Counted from the first letter of the stretch, positions 46,712 through 56,046 are shown. The stretch: DNA of 64,000 nucleotides from Kiritimatiellaeota bacterium B1221 (GCA_029269125.1 JARHXX010000008.1:62001-126000); one strand, 5' to 3'. Notes: generated by a model not told the origin, from the letters alone. Translations and numbers: made by a program.

Positions 46712-47668
46712 ATGAACCCATCGAAAGTATTCGGACCCGGGGGCTGGACCCCCGGAAATCTCAAGTCCCTCACCGGGAAAACCTTTGTCATCACCGGCGC
46801 CAACGCCGGCGCAGGATTTGAAGCCACCCGCACACTGCTGTCCAAAGGCGCAGGCGTGGTGATGATGAATCGCAACCGCGATAAATCCCAAACCGCCATT
46901 GAGAACTTAAAACAGGAATTCGGCTCTGAGGCAAACATCTCTTTTGTGCGCTGTGATCTGGCCGTTCTTGATTCCGTGCGGGAAGCCGCCACGGAAATTT
47001 TGACACAGGTTCCCCGTATCGACGCACTGATCTGTAATGCCGCCATTGCCCAAGTTGCCAAACAGGAAATCACCGTTGACGGATTTGAAAGTCAACTCGG
47101 TGTAAATCACTTTGCCCATTTTCTGTTGTGCGGATTACTCTTCGATCGGATCGATGCATCCGGCGGACGGATTGTGGTCGTGGGCAGTAACGCCTACAAA
47201 ATGGGCAAAAAACGTATTCAATTCGCAGACCTGAACTTTGATAAAAACTATACCGCCTGGAATTCCTACGCGCAAAGCAAACTGGCACAGATGATGTTCG
47301 CCTACGAATCACAACGCCGGATAAAAACCGCGGGCAAGCGGGTGCAAGTTTACGTCTGCCATCCCGGCGCCTCCCGAACCAACTTGCTGCAGGATACCGC
47401 CAGCCGCTTCAACAGAATCCTTTGGTCTGTGCTCTCACGTTTCATCGCCCAATCCGCAGAAAAAGGCGCCTGGCCCGAAGTGATGTGCGCAACGGAAGAA
47501 GGGCTGAAATCAGAAAGATTGTATGGCCCCACCCGCCGGTCACAGACCGTTGGACCCATCGATGAATGTCCGCTTGCTCCCCTCGCCCTGAATGAACAGG
47601 AAGCAAACAAACTCTGGACACTCTCCGAACAGAAAACCTCTTTCACTTGGTCCCTGCAGCCCGTATAA
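46712..47668 (+). CDS. Short-chain dehydrogenase, retinol-dehydrogenase-like
   Basis: The 318-residue SDR has the TGANAGAGFEATR coenzyme motif (about 28-40), ICNAAIA and the catalytic YAQSK (NSYAQSKLAQMM). It resembles the retinol-dehydrogenase-like/oxidoreductase group with the CHPGASRTNL segment. The substrate is unknown. It closes the TetR operon, and its TAA stop merges with the first base of a palindromic repeat. Confidence 0.9.
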   Translation: MNPSKVFGPGGWTPGNLKSLTGKTFVITGANAGAGFEATRTLLSKGAGVVMMNRNRDKSQTAIENLKQEFGSEANISFVRCDLAVLDSVREAATEILTQVPRIDALICNAAIAQVAKQEITVDGFESQLGVNHFAHFLLCGLLFDRIDASGGRIVVVGSNAYKMGKKRIQFADLNFDKNYTAWNSYAQSKLAQMMFAYESQRRIKTAGKRVQVYVCHPGASRTNLLQDTASRFNRILWSVLSRFIAQSAEKGAWPEVMCATEEGLKSERLYGPTRRSQTVGPIDECPLAPLALNEQEANKLWTLSEQKTSFTWSLQPV

Positions 47669-47798
47669 ACTTCCCGGTTCTCCGTTTAGGGAGTTTCCGC
47701 CAGGGCCTTCAGGCCAAGGCTACCCGGAACCCGGGTTCCGCGTTACCTTTCGCGTAAACGCTTCAGGGCAACCCTCGTAAACGAGGAACTCAGAAGTT
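47668..47798. repeat. Palindromic intergenic repeat, copy 1
   Basis: The unit begins AACTTCC and ends GAAGTT and encloses inner inverted repeats: GGCC-TTCA-GGCC at 47704-47715 and the perfect GGAACCCGGGTTCC at 47726-47739. Copies 2 and 3 share the core CCAGGGCCTTCAGGCCAAGG-type and GAACCCGGGTTCC segments. It folds on paper into a multi-branched, cruciform-like structure and sits straight after a gene. Confidence 0.8.
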
Positions 47799-47827
47799 AT
47801 CCTTTTCTCCCCCTCCGCCTGAGTATT

Positions 47828-47935
47828 AACTTCCCAGTCCTCCGTTTACGGAGTTTCCGCCAGGGCCTTCAGGCCAAGGCTAACCGGAACCCGGGTTCCG
47901 CGTTACCTTTCGCGTAACCGGGGAACCCGGAAGTT
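47828..47935. repeat. Palindromic intergenic repeat, copy 2
   Basis: This 108-base copy lies 29 bases after copy 1 in the same orientation and is nearly identical to it up to the GCGTAA segment, after which it lacks about 23 bases. It is bounded by AACTTCC and GGAAGTT and lies just downstream of the convergent LacI gene. Confidence 0.8.
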
Positions 47936-47943
47936 ATCTCCTC

Positions 47944-48990
47944 CTAACGGTCTCCTTCCATCACCCCGAATCCGTCGCGCCAGGCGGACCCCACCCGGAT
48001 ATCGTACTGCTCCAGTTCAGACGGAACTCCCCGGAATCCGTGGTGCAACAGATTCTGCAACAACCGAACCGCCGCGGTCCCCATCTGCCGATGATTCATG
48101 ACACTTCCGGCGAACTTTTCCGTGTAGGGATCCCCAGCATGCGCCATACTAAATCCCGCCAAACCCAAATTTTCCGGCACGCGAAAGCGACTCCCTGCCA
48201 GTCGCTTTAAAAATTCATGCGGAATCGAGCACATCACCGCGTCCGGCCGCTCCCGTTCTAACCATGCCAGCGGAGACCAGTCCTCCTCATCGAAAAAAAA
48301 CGGAGACACATGGTGTTGATCCTCATCATTCAGCTGCGTACATTTATAGTAAGTTCCCGCAAATCGATAATGCTTCCGTTCCTCAGACACCCGAAGGTTA
48401 CAATAGCCGATGCGACGATATCCGAGATCCCAAAGTCTGCGGTACACCTTCTCCAAAACCTCCTCATGGTTTTGGCTGACCCGATGCAGGTTCGGACGGT
48501 TAAAATACTCCCCGATCGACACACAGGCAAAATTTTTCCAATCCATGACAAGATGAGATTGTCGAACCGATACCAACAGGATGCCCCGCACCCCACGATA
48601 AAACAAATTTCGGTTCAAAGTCCGCAGACCTGCAGCATCTGTCGGCAGCCGAATCAATTCTACCTGAAACCCCTCCATCTTTGCCTGCTCACGAATCCCC
48701 TGAATAGTTTCAAATAGCGCGGGTGGCAGACACTCTTCCCGACGGTCCCAGTCATGCAGCACCGCCAATACCCCATAATTCCCGGTGGGTTGCGTCCGGC
48801 CCCGATAAGCCACCAGCGCCGAGAGCGCCGGATCCCGCTGATACCCCAATGCATCCGCAAGCTTCTGAATCTCCTCACAAGTTACAGCTTTCAGGCGGGG
48901 ATCATTGCGCAGGGCCAGTGAAACCGTGGACACACTCACCCCCGCCTCCCGGGCGATGTCTTTCATGGTGATGCGAAGATTTTCAGACAT
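47944..48990 (-). CDS. LacI-family transcriptional regulator
   Basis: The 348-residue protein has the LacI helix-turn-helix (about 8-30, MKDIAREAGVSVSTVSLALRND) and a periplasmic-binding-protein-like sensing domain. The end GDR is normal. It diverges from a PEP-CTERM gene with inverted repeats between, so it probably controls that gene and the following beta-propeller gene. The inducer is likely a sugar or derivative. Its 3' end faces the two palindromic repeat copies. Confidence 0.9.
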   Translation of the reverse strand: MSENLRITMKDIAREAGVSVSTVSLALRNDPRLKAVTCEEIQKLADALGYQRDPALSALVAYRGRTQPTGNYGVLAVLHDWDRREECLPPALFETIQGIREQAKMEGFQVELIRLPTDAAGLRTLNRNLFYRGVRGILLVSVRQSHLVMDWKNFACVSIGEYFNRPNLHRVSQNHEEVLEKVYRRLWDLGYRRIGYCNLRVSEERKHYRFAGTYYKCTQLNDEDQHHVSPFFFDEEDWSPLAWLERERPDAVMCSIPHEFLKRLAGSRFRVPENLGLAGFSMAHAGDPYTEKFAGSVMNHRQMGTAAVRLLQNLLHHGFRGVPSELEQYDIRVGSAWRDGFGVMEGDR

Positions 48991-49032
48991 GGTCCTGAAA
49001 ACTTATCAGTTTCCGGGGTAAATCACAACCGT

Positions 49033-49066
49033 AATTCAATAGTGTGAATTAGCTTTAAATTGCTAA
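49033..49066. promoter_or_regulatory. Inverted repeats in the lacI-PEP-CTERM divergent region
   Basis: AATTCA at 49033-49038 with TGAATT at 49045-49050, and TTAGC at 49049-49053 with GCTAA at 49062-49066, form two overlapping palindromes between divergent genes. A half-site-like TGTAAATA lies at 49095-49102. These may be regulator sites. No perfect LacI consensus is seen. Confidence 0.3.
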
Positions 49067-49133
49067 AATTCATCCCACCCTATAGGATTTCATTTGTAAA
49101 TATTTCTTTCTCCCACTCCACTGGAGCTCTCCC

Positions 49134-49955
49134 ATGAAAACATTTCTCTTCCCCCTCCTGCTGCTTCCTTTCGGGAACCCCTGCTTTGCAGCGGTTCTGT
49201 TTGACTTAAACGATGTCGCCCTTGACGGCACAGCCGGAGAAAACACTTATATCACCCGCAATAGCGCAACCACGGGCGGGTTAACTTATAACAGCGGCAC
49301 CCCCTCGCTGACTTACAACCTCAATGCGGCCAATAGCTACAGCTATTTTGTTTCCTACTTTGATGCTCAGACTTTGTCGGTCGGAGACGCCATCGAGCTC
49401 AGCTATTCGTTTACCCCCTCCAGCACTTCCTCCTTTCGAGATACCGCTGGCGCTTTTCGGGTCGGCCTGTACAATTCCAAAACCGACCAGGCCTCGGAGG
49501 ACAGCAATGACACCGGACTGTCTGAATACAATGATGATCGTGGCTACATGGGCGTATATTCGCCCCGGGGCACCAGTGACACTTTTTTTCAGCGCACTGG
49601 CAACAACAATCTTCTATGGTCAAGCAGCACCCGCACAGCCGTAACCGGTTCACCTACGCTGGACACCCCCGGAACTGACGCTGTAACGGGTCTCCTCCGT
49701 CTGACCCTGCAAACTCCCACCTCCCTCCTGCTGGAGTCGCAACTCAACGGATCCACAGTTCAGAGTGTCCTCGACACATCCGGTTTGGAAACCACCTTCG
49801 ATGCCCTTTCGTTTTTTGCCATGAGCGGATCAAACACTTCAAACAGCCTGACCTTTACCGAGATGACGGTCACGCTTATCCCCGAACCCTCCTCTTTGTT
49901 GCTGGTGACCATGGCCGGCCTGATCTTTATGATCGCCCGAAAACGGAGTGCATGA
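49134..49955 (+). CDS. PEP-CTERM sorted surface protein
   Basis: The 273-residue protein has an N-terminal signal peptide (about 1-19), a Ser/Thr/Asn-rich beta-sandwich-like body with no catalytic motif, and a C-terminal PEP-CTERM signal: PEPSSLLLVTMAG, a membrane stretch and ARKRSA. Such tails are cut by an exosortase in organisms that make exopolysaccharide; no exosortase is in the window. GGAG lies shortly before the ATG. It overlaps the next gene by 8 bases. A polysaccharide-binding or secreted structural role is possible. Confidence 0.85.
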   Translation: MKTFLFPLLLLPFGNPCFAAVLFDLNDVALDGTAGENTYITRNSATTGGLTYNSGTPSLTYNLNAANSYSYFVSYFDAQTLSVGDAIELSYSFTPSSTSSFRDTAGAFRVGLYNSKTDQASEDSNDTGLSEYNDDRGYMGVYSPRGTSDTFFQRTGNNNLLWSSSTRTAVTGSPTLDTPGTDAVTGLLRLTLQTPTSLLLESQLNGSTVQSVLDTSGLETTFDALSFFAMSGSNTSNSLTFTEMTVTLIPEPSSLLLVTMAGLIFMIARKRSA

Positions 49956-51072
49956 CGTGTGCAACCGGGCGGGATCCATAACCGGAGATTGGGAGCATGC
50001 CCGCATTGAACCCGTAGGCACCATCCTAAACCGGCATACCCTGCACAGTTATTTTGTCACCGCTCCCGAAAGCCCAAATGGCAAATGGGTAGTGTTTTTT
50101 GCTTCGACCGACCCCACCGCCGAACGGGGAGATCTGATCCTGCTGGAAAGGTCATCCGGTAAAGAAAAAGTACTGGCCTCTGGAATTCAGGCCGAAGACG
50201 CGCATCGCGGGGCCTGTCAGCAGTGGATCACCAACCGTTACGTCGTCTATCACGACGGCAGCGGAAATGAATGGATTGTCTATGCCGTGGAAATTGCGAC
50301 CGGCGAACGGCACATCCTGGCCCGGGACCGGCAGCTGGGATTCGGCGCCCCGCAACATCCCTGGGTGCCGGTGTACGGCAAACACTGGAATCCTGGCCCC
50401 CACCGGAATCTGGAACTCATTCAGGTGGAAACCGGAGAAGTCCACACCCCCGTGACCGCCGATGATGTGATCAACCACTACCCGGAATGGATCGACGCCC
50501 GCTTCGGATCCCGCGACCTTTCCATTTTCTTTCCCGTGCTCAGTCCCGACGCGAAAAAAGTGTTTTTCAAAATGGCCAAACCGGGCAATGGACCCAGCTG
50601 CCGGGGCAACGCCGTCAGCGACCGGGAAGGCAAAGTGGTCTTTAATTTGGAAACCAACACCTTCATCCGCCTGTTTGAATTTTGGGGGCACCCCTCCTGG
50701 CAACCTGATGGCAGCGGCATTTTAGAGAAAGGCAACTTTCGGGAAGACCTCGACAGCGGACACACACACACTTACTCCGAAAGAGCTCCCAGTAATCATC
50801 CCTCTTATCATCCTTCCGGCCAACTCTATGTCAGCGATGCCGACGTCAGCTGGCGCGAATACGGTCAATCCGGTGAATGGGCCATCATCGTGGGCAGTTG
50901 CAGTGAAGACCGTTGGCTAATCGTCGATCAATTCAATCAACAGGGTGGCGCCAGCTCCTGGCGGAGAAATCATCCCCACCCCATCTTCAACGCCGCCGGC
51001 AACCGACTTTATTATAATGTCAGCCGCGGTGACTGGACCCGCCTCATGGTCGCCACCCCGGCGGTTCCATAA
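49948..51072 (+). CDS. Beta-propeller protein, oligogalacturonate-lyase/TolB-like
   Basis: The protein of 374 residues has repeated blades typical of WD40/TolB-like propellers, for example SPNGKWVVFFAS, SPDAKKVFFKMAKPG, HPSWQPDGSGIL and NAAGNRLYYNVSRGD. The layout resembles oligogalacturonate lyase-like propellers, but catalytic residues cannot be confirmed. No ATG is in place; the start is a GTG at 49948 or 49957, giving overlap with the PEP-CTERM stop. No signal peptide is visible, so it is probably cytoplasmic. The function is likely linked to acidic or plant/algal sugar use, by family analogy only. Confidence 0.7.
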   Translation: MHDVCNRAGSITGDWEHARIEPVGTILNRHTLHSYFVTAPESPNGKWVVFFASTDPTAERGDLILLERSSGKEKVLASGIQAEDAHRGACQQWITNRYVVYHDGSGNEWIVYAVEIATGERHILARDRQLGFGAPQHPWVPVYGKHWNPGPHRNLELIQVETGEVHTPVTADDVINHYPEWIDARFGSRDLSIFFPVLSPDAKKVFFKMAKPGNGPSCRGNAVSDREGKVVFNLETNTFIRLFEFWGHPSWQPDGSGILEKGNFREDLDSGHTHTYSERAPSNHPSYHPSGQLYVSDADVSWREYGQSGEWAIIVGSCSEDRWLIVDQFNQQGGASSWRRNHPHPIFNAAGNRLYYNVSRGDWTRLMVATPAVP

Positions 51073-51095
51073 TTCAGTGCTCAGGGAGAAGTGAA

Positions 51096-51226
51096 AACGT
51101 CCCAGTCCTTCGTTTACGAAGATTCTGCCGAGGCATTTATGCCAAGGCTACGCAGAACCCGGGTTCCACGTCACCTATCGCGTAAACGATTAAGGACAAC
51201 CCTCGTAAACGAGGAACTGGGAAGTT
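51096..51226. repeat. Palindromic intergenic repeat, copy 3
   Basis: This divergent copy of the repeat at 47668 and 47828 shares CCCAGTCC, the GAACCCGGGTTCC core, CGTAAACGA and the GAGGAACTGGGAAGTT end, and again lies after a gene stop. The rest of 51227-51393 holds only a small CAACGC/GCGTTG hairpin at 51361-51377, a possible weak end for the next minus-strand gene. Confidence 0.78.
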
Positions 51227-51393
51227 ATTTTTCCGCCCTCCTCCTCTCATAAAATATCAACCTACCCCCCACAACCATACGCCACCGGTGTTAAGGCTGT
51301 CAGCCAGGGGGTTGGCCGAGGAACGGGGCCTACCCCGGATCTTGTACATCCACATCCTCTCAACGCTGAAGGCGTTGCGTCCAATTTCCCAAC

Positions 51394-53058
51394 TCAGGCC
51401 TGTTTGCGTGAACGGGATACCACCAACGCAAACATAAATGCGCCGACCAAGGCAAATGTGGAGGGCTCGGGAATCGCGAAAACCACAAAACCATCGGTAT
51501 CCAACCCCGCCGAGTAGCCCGGCAAAGAAAGCTGATCCAGTTGGCCGGCTGTCAGACTCGAACCGGTGGTCCCGAATCGCAGCGTATCTGTTCCAATATC
51601 GAAATTCACCAGCGCCAGCGTGCCCGTCCAGGAAAGGGCCGAACTGTCCGAGAAGACAAGCGCGGAAGTGCCGGCACCGAAATCGAGGGTCGAGTTATCG
51701 TTGAGCATGAGGGTGTCAAAGGTTTCGTTAAAACCCCCACTGTCAAAAGTACCGCCGCCGAGAACCAGATCACTGGAATCATCGAGAAGCTCTGAAGCAT
51801 CAATTGCCAGCGTACCGTCATTAATGGTGGTGGCGCCGGTATAGGTATTAACTTCCGATAAAGTCATGGTGCCGGTGCCGACTTTGGTCAATCCGCCGGT
51901 GCCGGAAATGATACTGGCATAGTTGGTTGACAGATCATTGCCACCGGTGGTGAGAGTCGCCGAGCCTAGCTTCACCAGTCCCTGTATGGCGGTTCCCCCG
52001 GAGAGCGAACCTATCGTATTGTCGAAATTATTCAGATCCAGCACAGCATTCTTGTCATAGGTACCCGTTACCATTACCACTTCCGAATTCACCCCAAAAG
52101 CAGTGTTGGATCCCGCTTGGAGGGTTCCGTCTCTTATGAGCGTCTGTCCCGTATAAGTGTTATTTCCGGAGAGGCGAATGTAAGGAGAATTGCCTTTATC
52201 TTCCGTACGGGTAATCCCACCTGCTCCGCTGATATCCCCCTCAATGGTCACATACGTATTCCATGCGGTGACCGCCAGTCCGAGGGACCCACTGTTCACC
52301 AGAATATCCCGATTGGCATTTATAGTATACGTACCGGGGGTAAACTCCATGGTGTTGTTACTGTTCACAATAATATTGTTTGTCGAAGATACGGGCACTG
52401 CCCCTAAATTATTATCCGAATTAATCCGGAAATAACTGGTTGAAACACCCCCATCGAGAATCCAGCTGCCTGTGAAAGCACTGTTGTCCCCGGTCACCGT
52501 AAGCCTGCCTTTCGAGCCGTCTTTGGTGATCGAACCGGAACCACTCAAATTTCCGCTCAAAAGGATCTGCTTACTGGTGCTGCCACTGTTTGTGGTATCA
52601 ATAACCGTATCACTGTTCACCGCAATATCGGCAGAAATCGTGATTGTAGGTCGCCGTGAGGAGGAAGGTGCCACCACGGAAATCGAGGCGTTTCCGCTGG
52701 AAGTCTGCAGGATAAGACTCCCACTGGTTCCGGCAGCCAAATTAAAAGTACTGGCACCGGTCGTTGCGCCATTATCGGTAAAACTCAAAGAACCCACCGT
52801 GATCGCCTGATTCAGATTAACGGTCTGCGGATTGGCATAATCAACCGAGAAATCCGCCACTGCATCCACTGCATTCGGAAAAGGACTCGCACTCCAATTC
52901 GCATTGTTGTCCCAGTCATAAGTACCTGTGCCCGTCGGCGTCCAGGTTTGCGCCTGTGCCAGAGGAATGGATAAAAAACTCAAACAGGCAACCACCATGA
53001 TTTTTCCGGAGAGCCCCCGCAGGAGGGAGAGAGTCTGTGCACTTGTAATTTGATTCAT
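51394..53058 (-). CDS. PEP-CTERM protein with autotransporter-like passenger repeats
   Basis: The 554-residue protein has a signal peptide (about 1-36), a WD-rich N-terminus (WDNNANWSASPFPN), repeated beta-helix motifs with the autotransporter-associated pattern GG(L/I)TKVGTGTMTLSEVNTYTGATTI, and a C-terminal PEP-CTERM tail IPEPSTFALVGAFMFALVVSRSRKQA. It is closely related to the genes at 61135 and 63114. An AT-rich conserved segment lies about 65 bases upstream. It is probably a secreted beta-helical adhesive or polymer-binding surface protein. Confidence 0.88.
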   Translation of the reverse strand: MNQITSAQTLSLLRGLSGKIMVVACLSFLSIPLAQAQTWTPTGTGTYDWDNNANWSASPFPNAVDAVADFSVDYANPQTVNLNQAITVGSLSFTDNGATTGASTFNLAAGTSGSLILQTSSGNASISVVAPSSSRRPTITISADIAVNSDTVIDTTNSGSTSKQILLSGNLSGSGSITKDGSKGRLTVTGDNSAFTGSWILDGGVSTSYFRINSDNNLGAVPVSSTNNIIVNSNNTMEFTPGTYTINANRDILVNSGSLGLAVTAWNTYVTIEGDISGAGGITRTEDKGNSPYIRLSGNNTYTGQTLIRDGTLQAGSNTAFGVNSEVVMVTGTYDKNAVLDLNNFDNTIGSLSGGTAIQGLVKLGSATLTTGGNDLSTNYASIISGTGGLTKVGTGTMTLSEVNTYTGATTINDGTLAIDASELLDDSSDLVLGGGTFDSGGFNETFDTLMLNDNSTLDFGAGTSALVFSDSSALSWTGTLALVNFDIGTDTLRFGTTGSSLTAGQLDQLSLPGYSAGLDTDGFVVFAIPEPSTFALVGAFMFALVVSRSRKQA

Positions 53059-53123
53059 AAGTGTTCCTTTTATCTTAAAGATTACCCTTAAAGAATTTTC
53101 ACTATCTCAGAACTTTGTTAACC

Positions 53124-53158
53124 TGTACATGGTATATTTGGCCACCAGATTTTAAAGG
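53124..53158 (-). promoter_or_regulatory. Conserved upstream element of the PEP-CTERM autotransporter-like genes, copy 1
   Basis: TGTACATG..ATATTTGGCCACCAGATTTTAAAGGT in plus orientation recurs at 62896-62930 with few changes. It lies 65-100 bases upstream of the gene at 53058. It contains TGTACA and TGGCCA palindromes and may be an activator site or promoter upstream element. Confidence 0.5.
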
Positions 53159-53208
53159 TCGACCCAAATCGTTCACGGCAAAACACAGTGCGCGTTCAAT
53201 CCAACAGC

Positions 53209-54162
53209 TCAGCGGTGTACACTTTCGCGTTCAATCAATTGATAGTCGAGTACCGTATCCCGGACAACCGGTTCTCCGCGCAGCGAGGCGTCAATCGCGT
53301 CCACCGCGATCGATGCCATTTGTCCATAATCCTGGGTGATCGTGGTTTGGGGCGGCTGACAGTACCGGGAGACCACCGCCCGCTCGGAGGCCATCAGGGA
53401 AACATCTTCGGGTACCCGGCGGCCCAGCAGGTTGAGCGCATAAGCGGTGATCATGCCCCCCATGCCGCCCGGCGCAAATATCGCGTCCACCTTTTGCCGG
53501 AGCAACTTGGCCGTTTCCTCCAAATATTCTTCTTCCCGCACCAAACGGACAAAGGGTTCATCCGCAGGCAACCCGCGTCGACGCAGCGCCGCCTGCAACC
53601 GACTCATCCGTTTTTCAGGATTCCCCATTTTGGTATTGCTCACCAGACACCCAATGCGCTCACACCCCCGCTGCACCAGATGTTCAATCGCCAAAGCCAT
53701 CCCCTGCTCTTCATTCGATCGCACCGATATCACCTTCGACTGATGCTTCGGCCCTTCCCGGTCGATCAGGATCAAAGGCACATGAAAATTTTTACTCCAG
53801 CTTTCCAAAGGAAAACGACCGACCCCAATCAGCACTGCCGCACAAAAGGGCGTGTTTTCTAAATGATCCAAACTGTCCTCCGGCAAAATCTCAATCCGGT
53901 ACCCCCGTTGACCCGCGGCGTCCGTGAGCTTCGCAAGCACCATGTCCACGTAGCTTTGAATCGGATGCTCCGCACGCGAAGGGGTGATCAGCATCACCGT
54001 ACGCCGCCGACTGGACACCCGCGGCACATAGTTATGCCTGCGGGCAACCAACAACACCTGCTCCCGCAGTCCCGGTTTGACGTTGGGATGGTTGCTGAAA
54101 ACCCGGGAAACGGTAGCGGTCGAGACCCCGGCTTCTCTGGCAATATCCTGAATCGTGGGCAT
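53209..54162 (-). CDS. LacI-family transcriptional regulator
   Basis: The 317-residue regulator begins MPTIQDIAREAGVSTATVSRVF, the canonical LacI helix-turn-helix, and has the effector-binding domain after it. A perfect 9-9 palindrome lies 18 bases upstream, probably its own operator. It is co-directional with and 150 bases upstream of the autotransporter-like PEP-CTERM gene, and divergent from another PEP-CTERM gene at 54338, so it may control both. Confidence 0.93.
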   Translation of the reverse strand: MPTIQDIAREAGVSTATVSRVFSNHPNVKPGLREQVLLVARRHNYVPRVSSRRRTVMLITPSRAEHPIQSYVDMVLAKLTDAAGQRGYRIEILPEDSLDHLENTPFCAAVLIGVGRFPLESWSKNFHVPLILIDREGPKHQSKVISVRSNEEQGMALAIEHLVQRGCERIGCLVSNTKMGNPEKRMSRLQAALRRRGLPADEPFVRLVREEEYLEETAKLLRQKVDAIFAPGGMGGMITAYALNLLGRRVPEDVSLMASERAVVSRYCQPPQTTITQDYGQMASIAVDAIDASLRGEPVVRDTVLDYQLIERESVHR

Positions 54163-54180
54163 ATAATTTTGTAAACAGAT

Positions 54181-54201
54181 TGTAAATAAGAGTTATTTAC
54201 A
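54181..54201. promoter_or_regulatory. Putative LacI operator
   Basis: TGTAAATAA, three bases, TTATTTACA form a perfect 21-base inverted repeat just upstream of the LacI start and before the divergent PEP-CTERM gene. Size and symmetry fit a LacI-family operator. The half-site TGTAAATA also occurs at 49095. Confidence 0.7.
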
Positions 54202-54337
54202 TGTATTATTTCAGACATCTTACAAGTTTATTCTTGTCATCAAAACGAAAAAAGGGACAGACTCACACCATCAAACAGACCGGATAGCATGCGCAATTCA
54301 ATCAATAATTTGAAAGAGTAACCCCAAGGAGTCTCAC

Positions 54338-55231
54338 ATGAAAACACTACCCCATATCGGAACCTTGCTCGCAGGATTTGTAGCGGCCTCCCTGCAGGCA
54401 GATCTTCTCATCTATGAAGGCTGGGATTATGCTTTGCCCGACTACACCGTTATCAGCGGCACCTCGATCACCGCAACCGGATTGACCGGAAATTATTCAA
54501 ATGACTTTTCTGGCGGAACCGCTCGCTACAGGACTGCGGGACTGAGCTTTGGCACGAATTATCTTCCGACAACCGGTGGCTCTTTGTATCAGAGCGCAAG
54601 CGGATCTGGTAGTTATACCGTCCTTCGGGCCAGCACAAACTTTGGCGGCCATACGGGTAACCTTTGGAGCAGCTATCTGGTTCAATTCGAGGCCTTCTCG
54701 ACTGAGGGTGCGCAGTATATAAGGGCCCGCAATGGCAGTGACAGAAAGTTCATATCTGCTGTGGATGTAACAGGTGCGGACAGCTTACCCGGGGTGGGCT
54801 ATGATTCCGGGGTGACGACGACCTCTGATTCTGGAAGTTTGAGTGCCGGTACAACCTATCTGGCTTTATCCAGCTTTACCAATGTCGGTAATGCCGGAGG
54901 CGGCACCGCAAAACAATATATATTCACCCTCTCCGGTTACGATGCCTGGTTGTCAGCCGGCGCTTCGGAAGCCGGTTTGGCGAGTCACGCAATCTTCTAT
55001 ACAGAGGATACCGCCACGAACGCAGAGTATCTGTCTAATGAGATTAATTTCGTGTTGGGCGGATCAGGTACCGGTACAGAATCGGCCTTTATCGACGAAG
55101 TGCGCTACGGCACGACGCTGAGTGACGTGATTGCCGTTCCCGAACCTTCTTCCTTTCTGCTCATGGCTGGCGGAATGCTCTTGGTGACTTTGGGCACTTT
55201 GAAAAGTCGACGTTCTTCGTTTAAACTTTAG
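54338..55231 (+). CDS. PEP-CTERM sorted surface protein
   Basis: The 297-residue protein has a signal peptide (about 1-22, ending LQADLLIYEG), a Gly/Ser/Thr-rich body of predicted beta structure, and the C-terminal signal VPEPSSFLLMAGGMLLVTLGTLKSRRSS. A clear Shine-Dalgarno AAGGAG precedes the ATG. Its segment LIYEGWDY with the later GTTLSDV end is typical of this family of secreted proteins in Verrucomicrobia. It lies first before a dehydrogenase operon and is divergent from a LacI gene, so it may be co-regulated with sugar metabolism. Confidence 0.86.
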   Translation: MKTLPHIGTLLAGFVAASLQADLLIYEGWDYALPDYTVISGTSITATGLTGNYSNDFSGGTARYRTAGLSFGTNYLPTTGGSLYQSASGSGSYTVLRASTNFGGHTGNLWSSYLVQFEAFSTEGAQYIRARNGSDRKFISAVDVTGADSLPGVGYDSGVTTTSDSGSLSAGTTYLALSSFTNVGNAGGGTAKQYIFTLSGYDAWLSAGASEAGLASHAIFYTEDTATNAEYLSNEINFVLGGSGTGTESAFIDEVRYGTTLSDVIAVPEPSSFLLMAGGMLLVTLGTLKSRRSSFKL

Positions 55232-55281
55232 CCTGCGCTGAAGAACTCCAGTCAGTGATGCATCCCTTCCCAAATAAAACC

Positions 55282-56025
55282 ATGAGATTTAAACAGAAAG
55301 TCGTCCTCATCACTGGAGCCGGATCCGGACTGGGCCTGCTCAGTGCCCAGCAATACGCCGCCGAAGGCGCCACCGTGGTGCTGGTGGATGTGAATGCCGA
55401 AGCCATCGAATCCGCAGCCGGGGAAATCCGTCAATCCGGTGCGGAAGCCCTCGCCCTCCCCGCCGACATCCGCTCCTACGAAGCGGTCGCCCGGGTCGTC
55501 TCCCGCAGCGTGGAAACCTTTGGCCGTATCGACATCCTCGCAAACATTGCCGGGGGAAATCCGCATCGCGTCTGCAACTGTCCGGGTGGCTTCGAAGAGA
55601 TGACCCAGGAAGCGATCGACTGGGGGATCGACGTGAACTTTACCGCGCCCATTTATTTCAGTCGGCTGGTGATGCCCATCATGATCCAACAACAAAGCGG
55701 GGTCATCCTCAATCTCGCATCCGTCGGCGGCGTGGTGGGTGGTGCGGGGGCCGTGGTCTATGGCGCCGCCAAAAGCGGTTTGATCGGCCTTACCCAATCC
55801 CTCGCCCTGGCCGGTGCCCCCCACGGCATCCGTGCGGTTTGCGTTTCACCCGGGCCGGTGCTCACCCGCGAGGCCATGGCCAACATTAAAACGCCTCTCG
55901 GCCGGGCCGCCACCCCGGAAGAAGTCACCAAATTTATTCTCTACCTGAGCTGTGAAGACGCCGCCATGATCAGTGGCAGCAACCATCTCATCGACGGCGC
56001 CCGCGCCTGTGGCGGATATCGATAA
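55282..56025 (+). CDS. Short-chain dehydrogenase/reductase
   Basis: The 247-residue SDR has TGAGSGLGLLSAQ (about 12-24), NIAGG, the catalytic YGAAKSG and the PGPVLTREAM segment. ATG at 55282 gives the usual MRFKQKVVLITGAG start; ATG or GTG at 55258/55255 are possible. It is first in a dehydrogenase operon followed 21 bases later by an oxidoreductase. The substrate is likely a sugar, sugar acid or polyol. Confidence 0.92.
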   Translation: MRFKQKVVLITGAGSGLGLLSAQQYAAEGATVVLVDVNAEAIESAAGEIRQSGAEALALPADIRSYEAVARVVSRSVETFGRIDILANIAGGNPHRVCNCPGGFEEMTQEAIDWGIDVNFTAPIYFSRLVMPIMIQQQSGVILNLASVGGVVGGAGAVVYGAAKSGLIGLTQSLALAGAPHGIRAVCVSPGPVLTREAMANIKTPLGRAATPEEVTKFILYLSCEDAAMISGSNHLIDGARACGGYR

Positions 56026-56046
56026 GTCGCATAAGGAATTAGGGAT

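Noticed and set aside
47668-51226. Integron attC sites
   Set aside because: The repeat ends do not fit the RYYYAAC/GTTRRRY core, and the genes between are not cassettes; no integrase is present.
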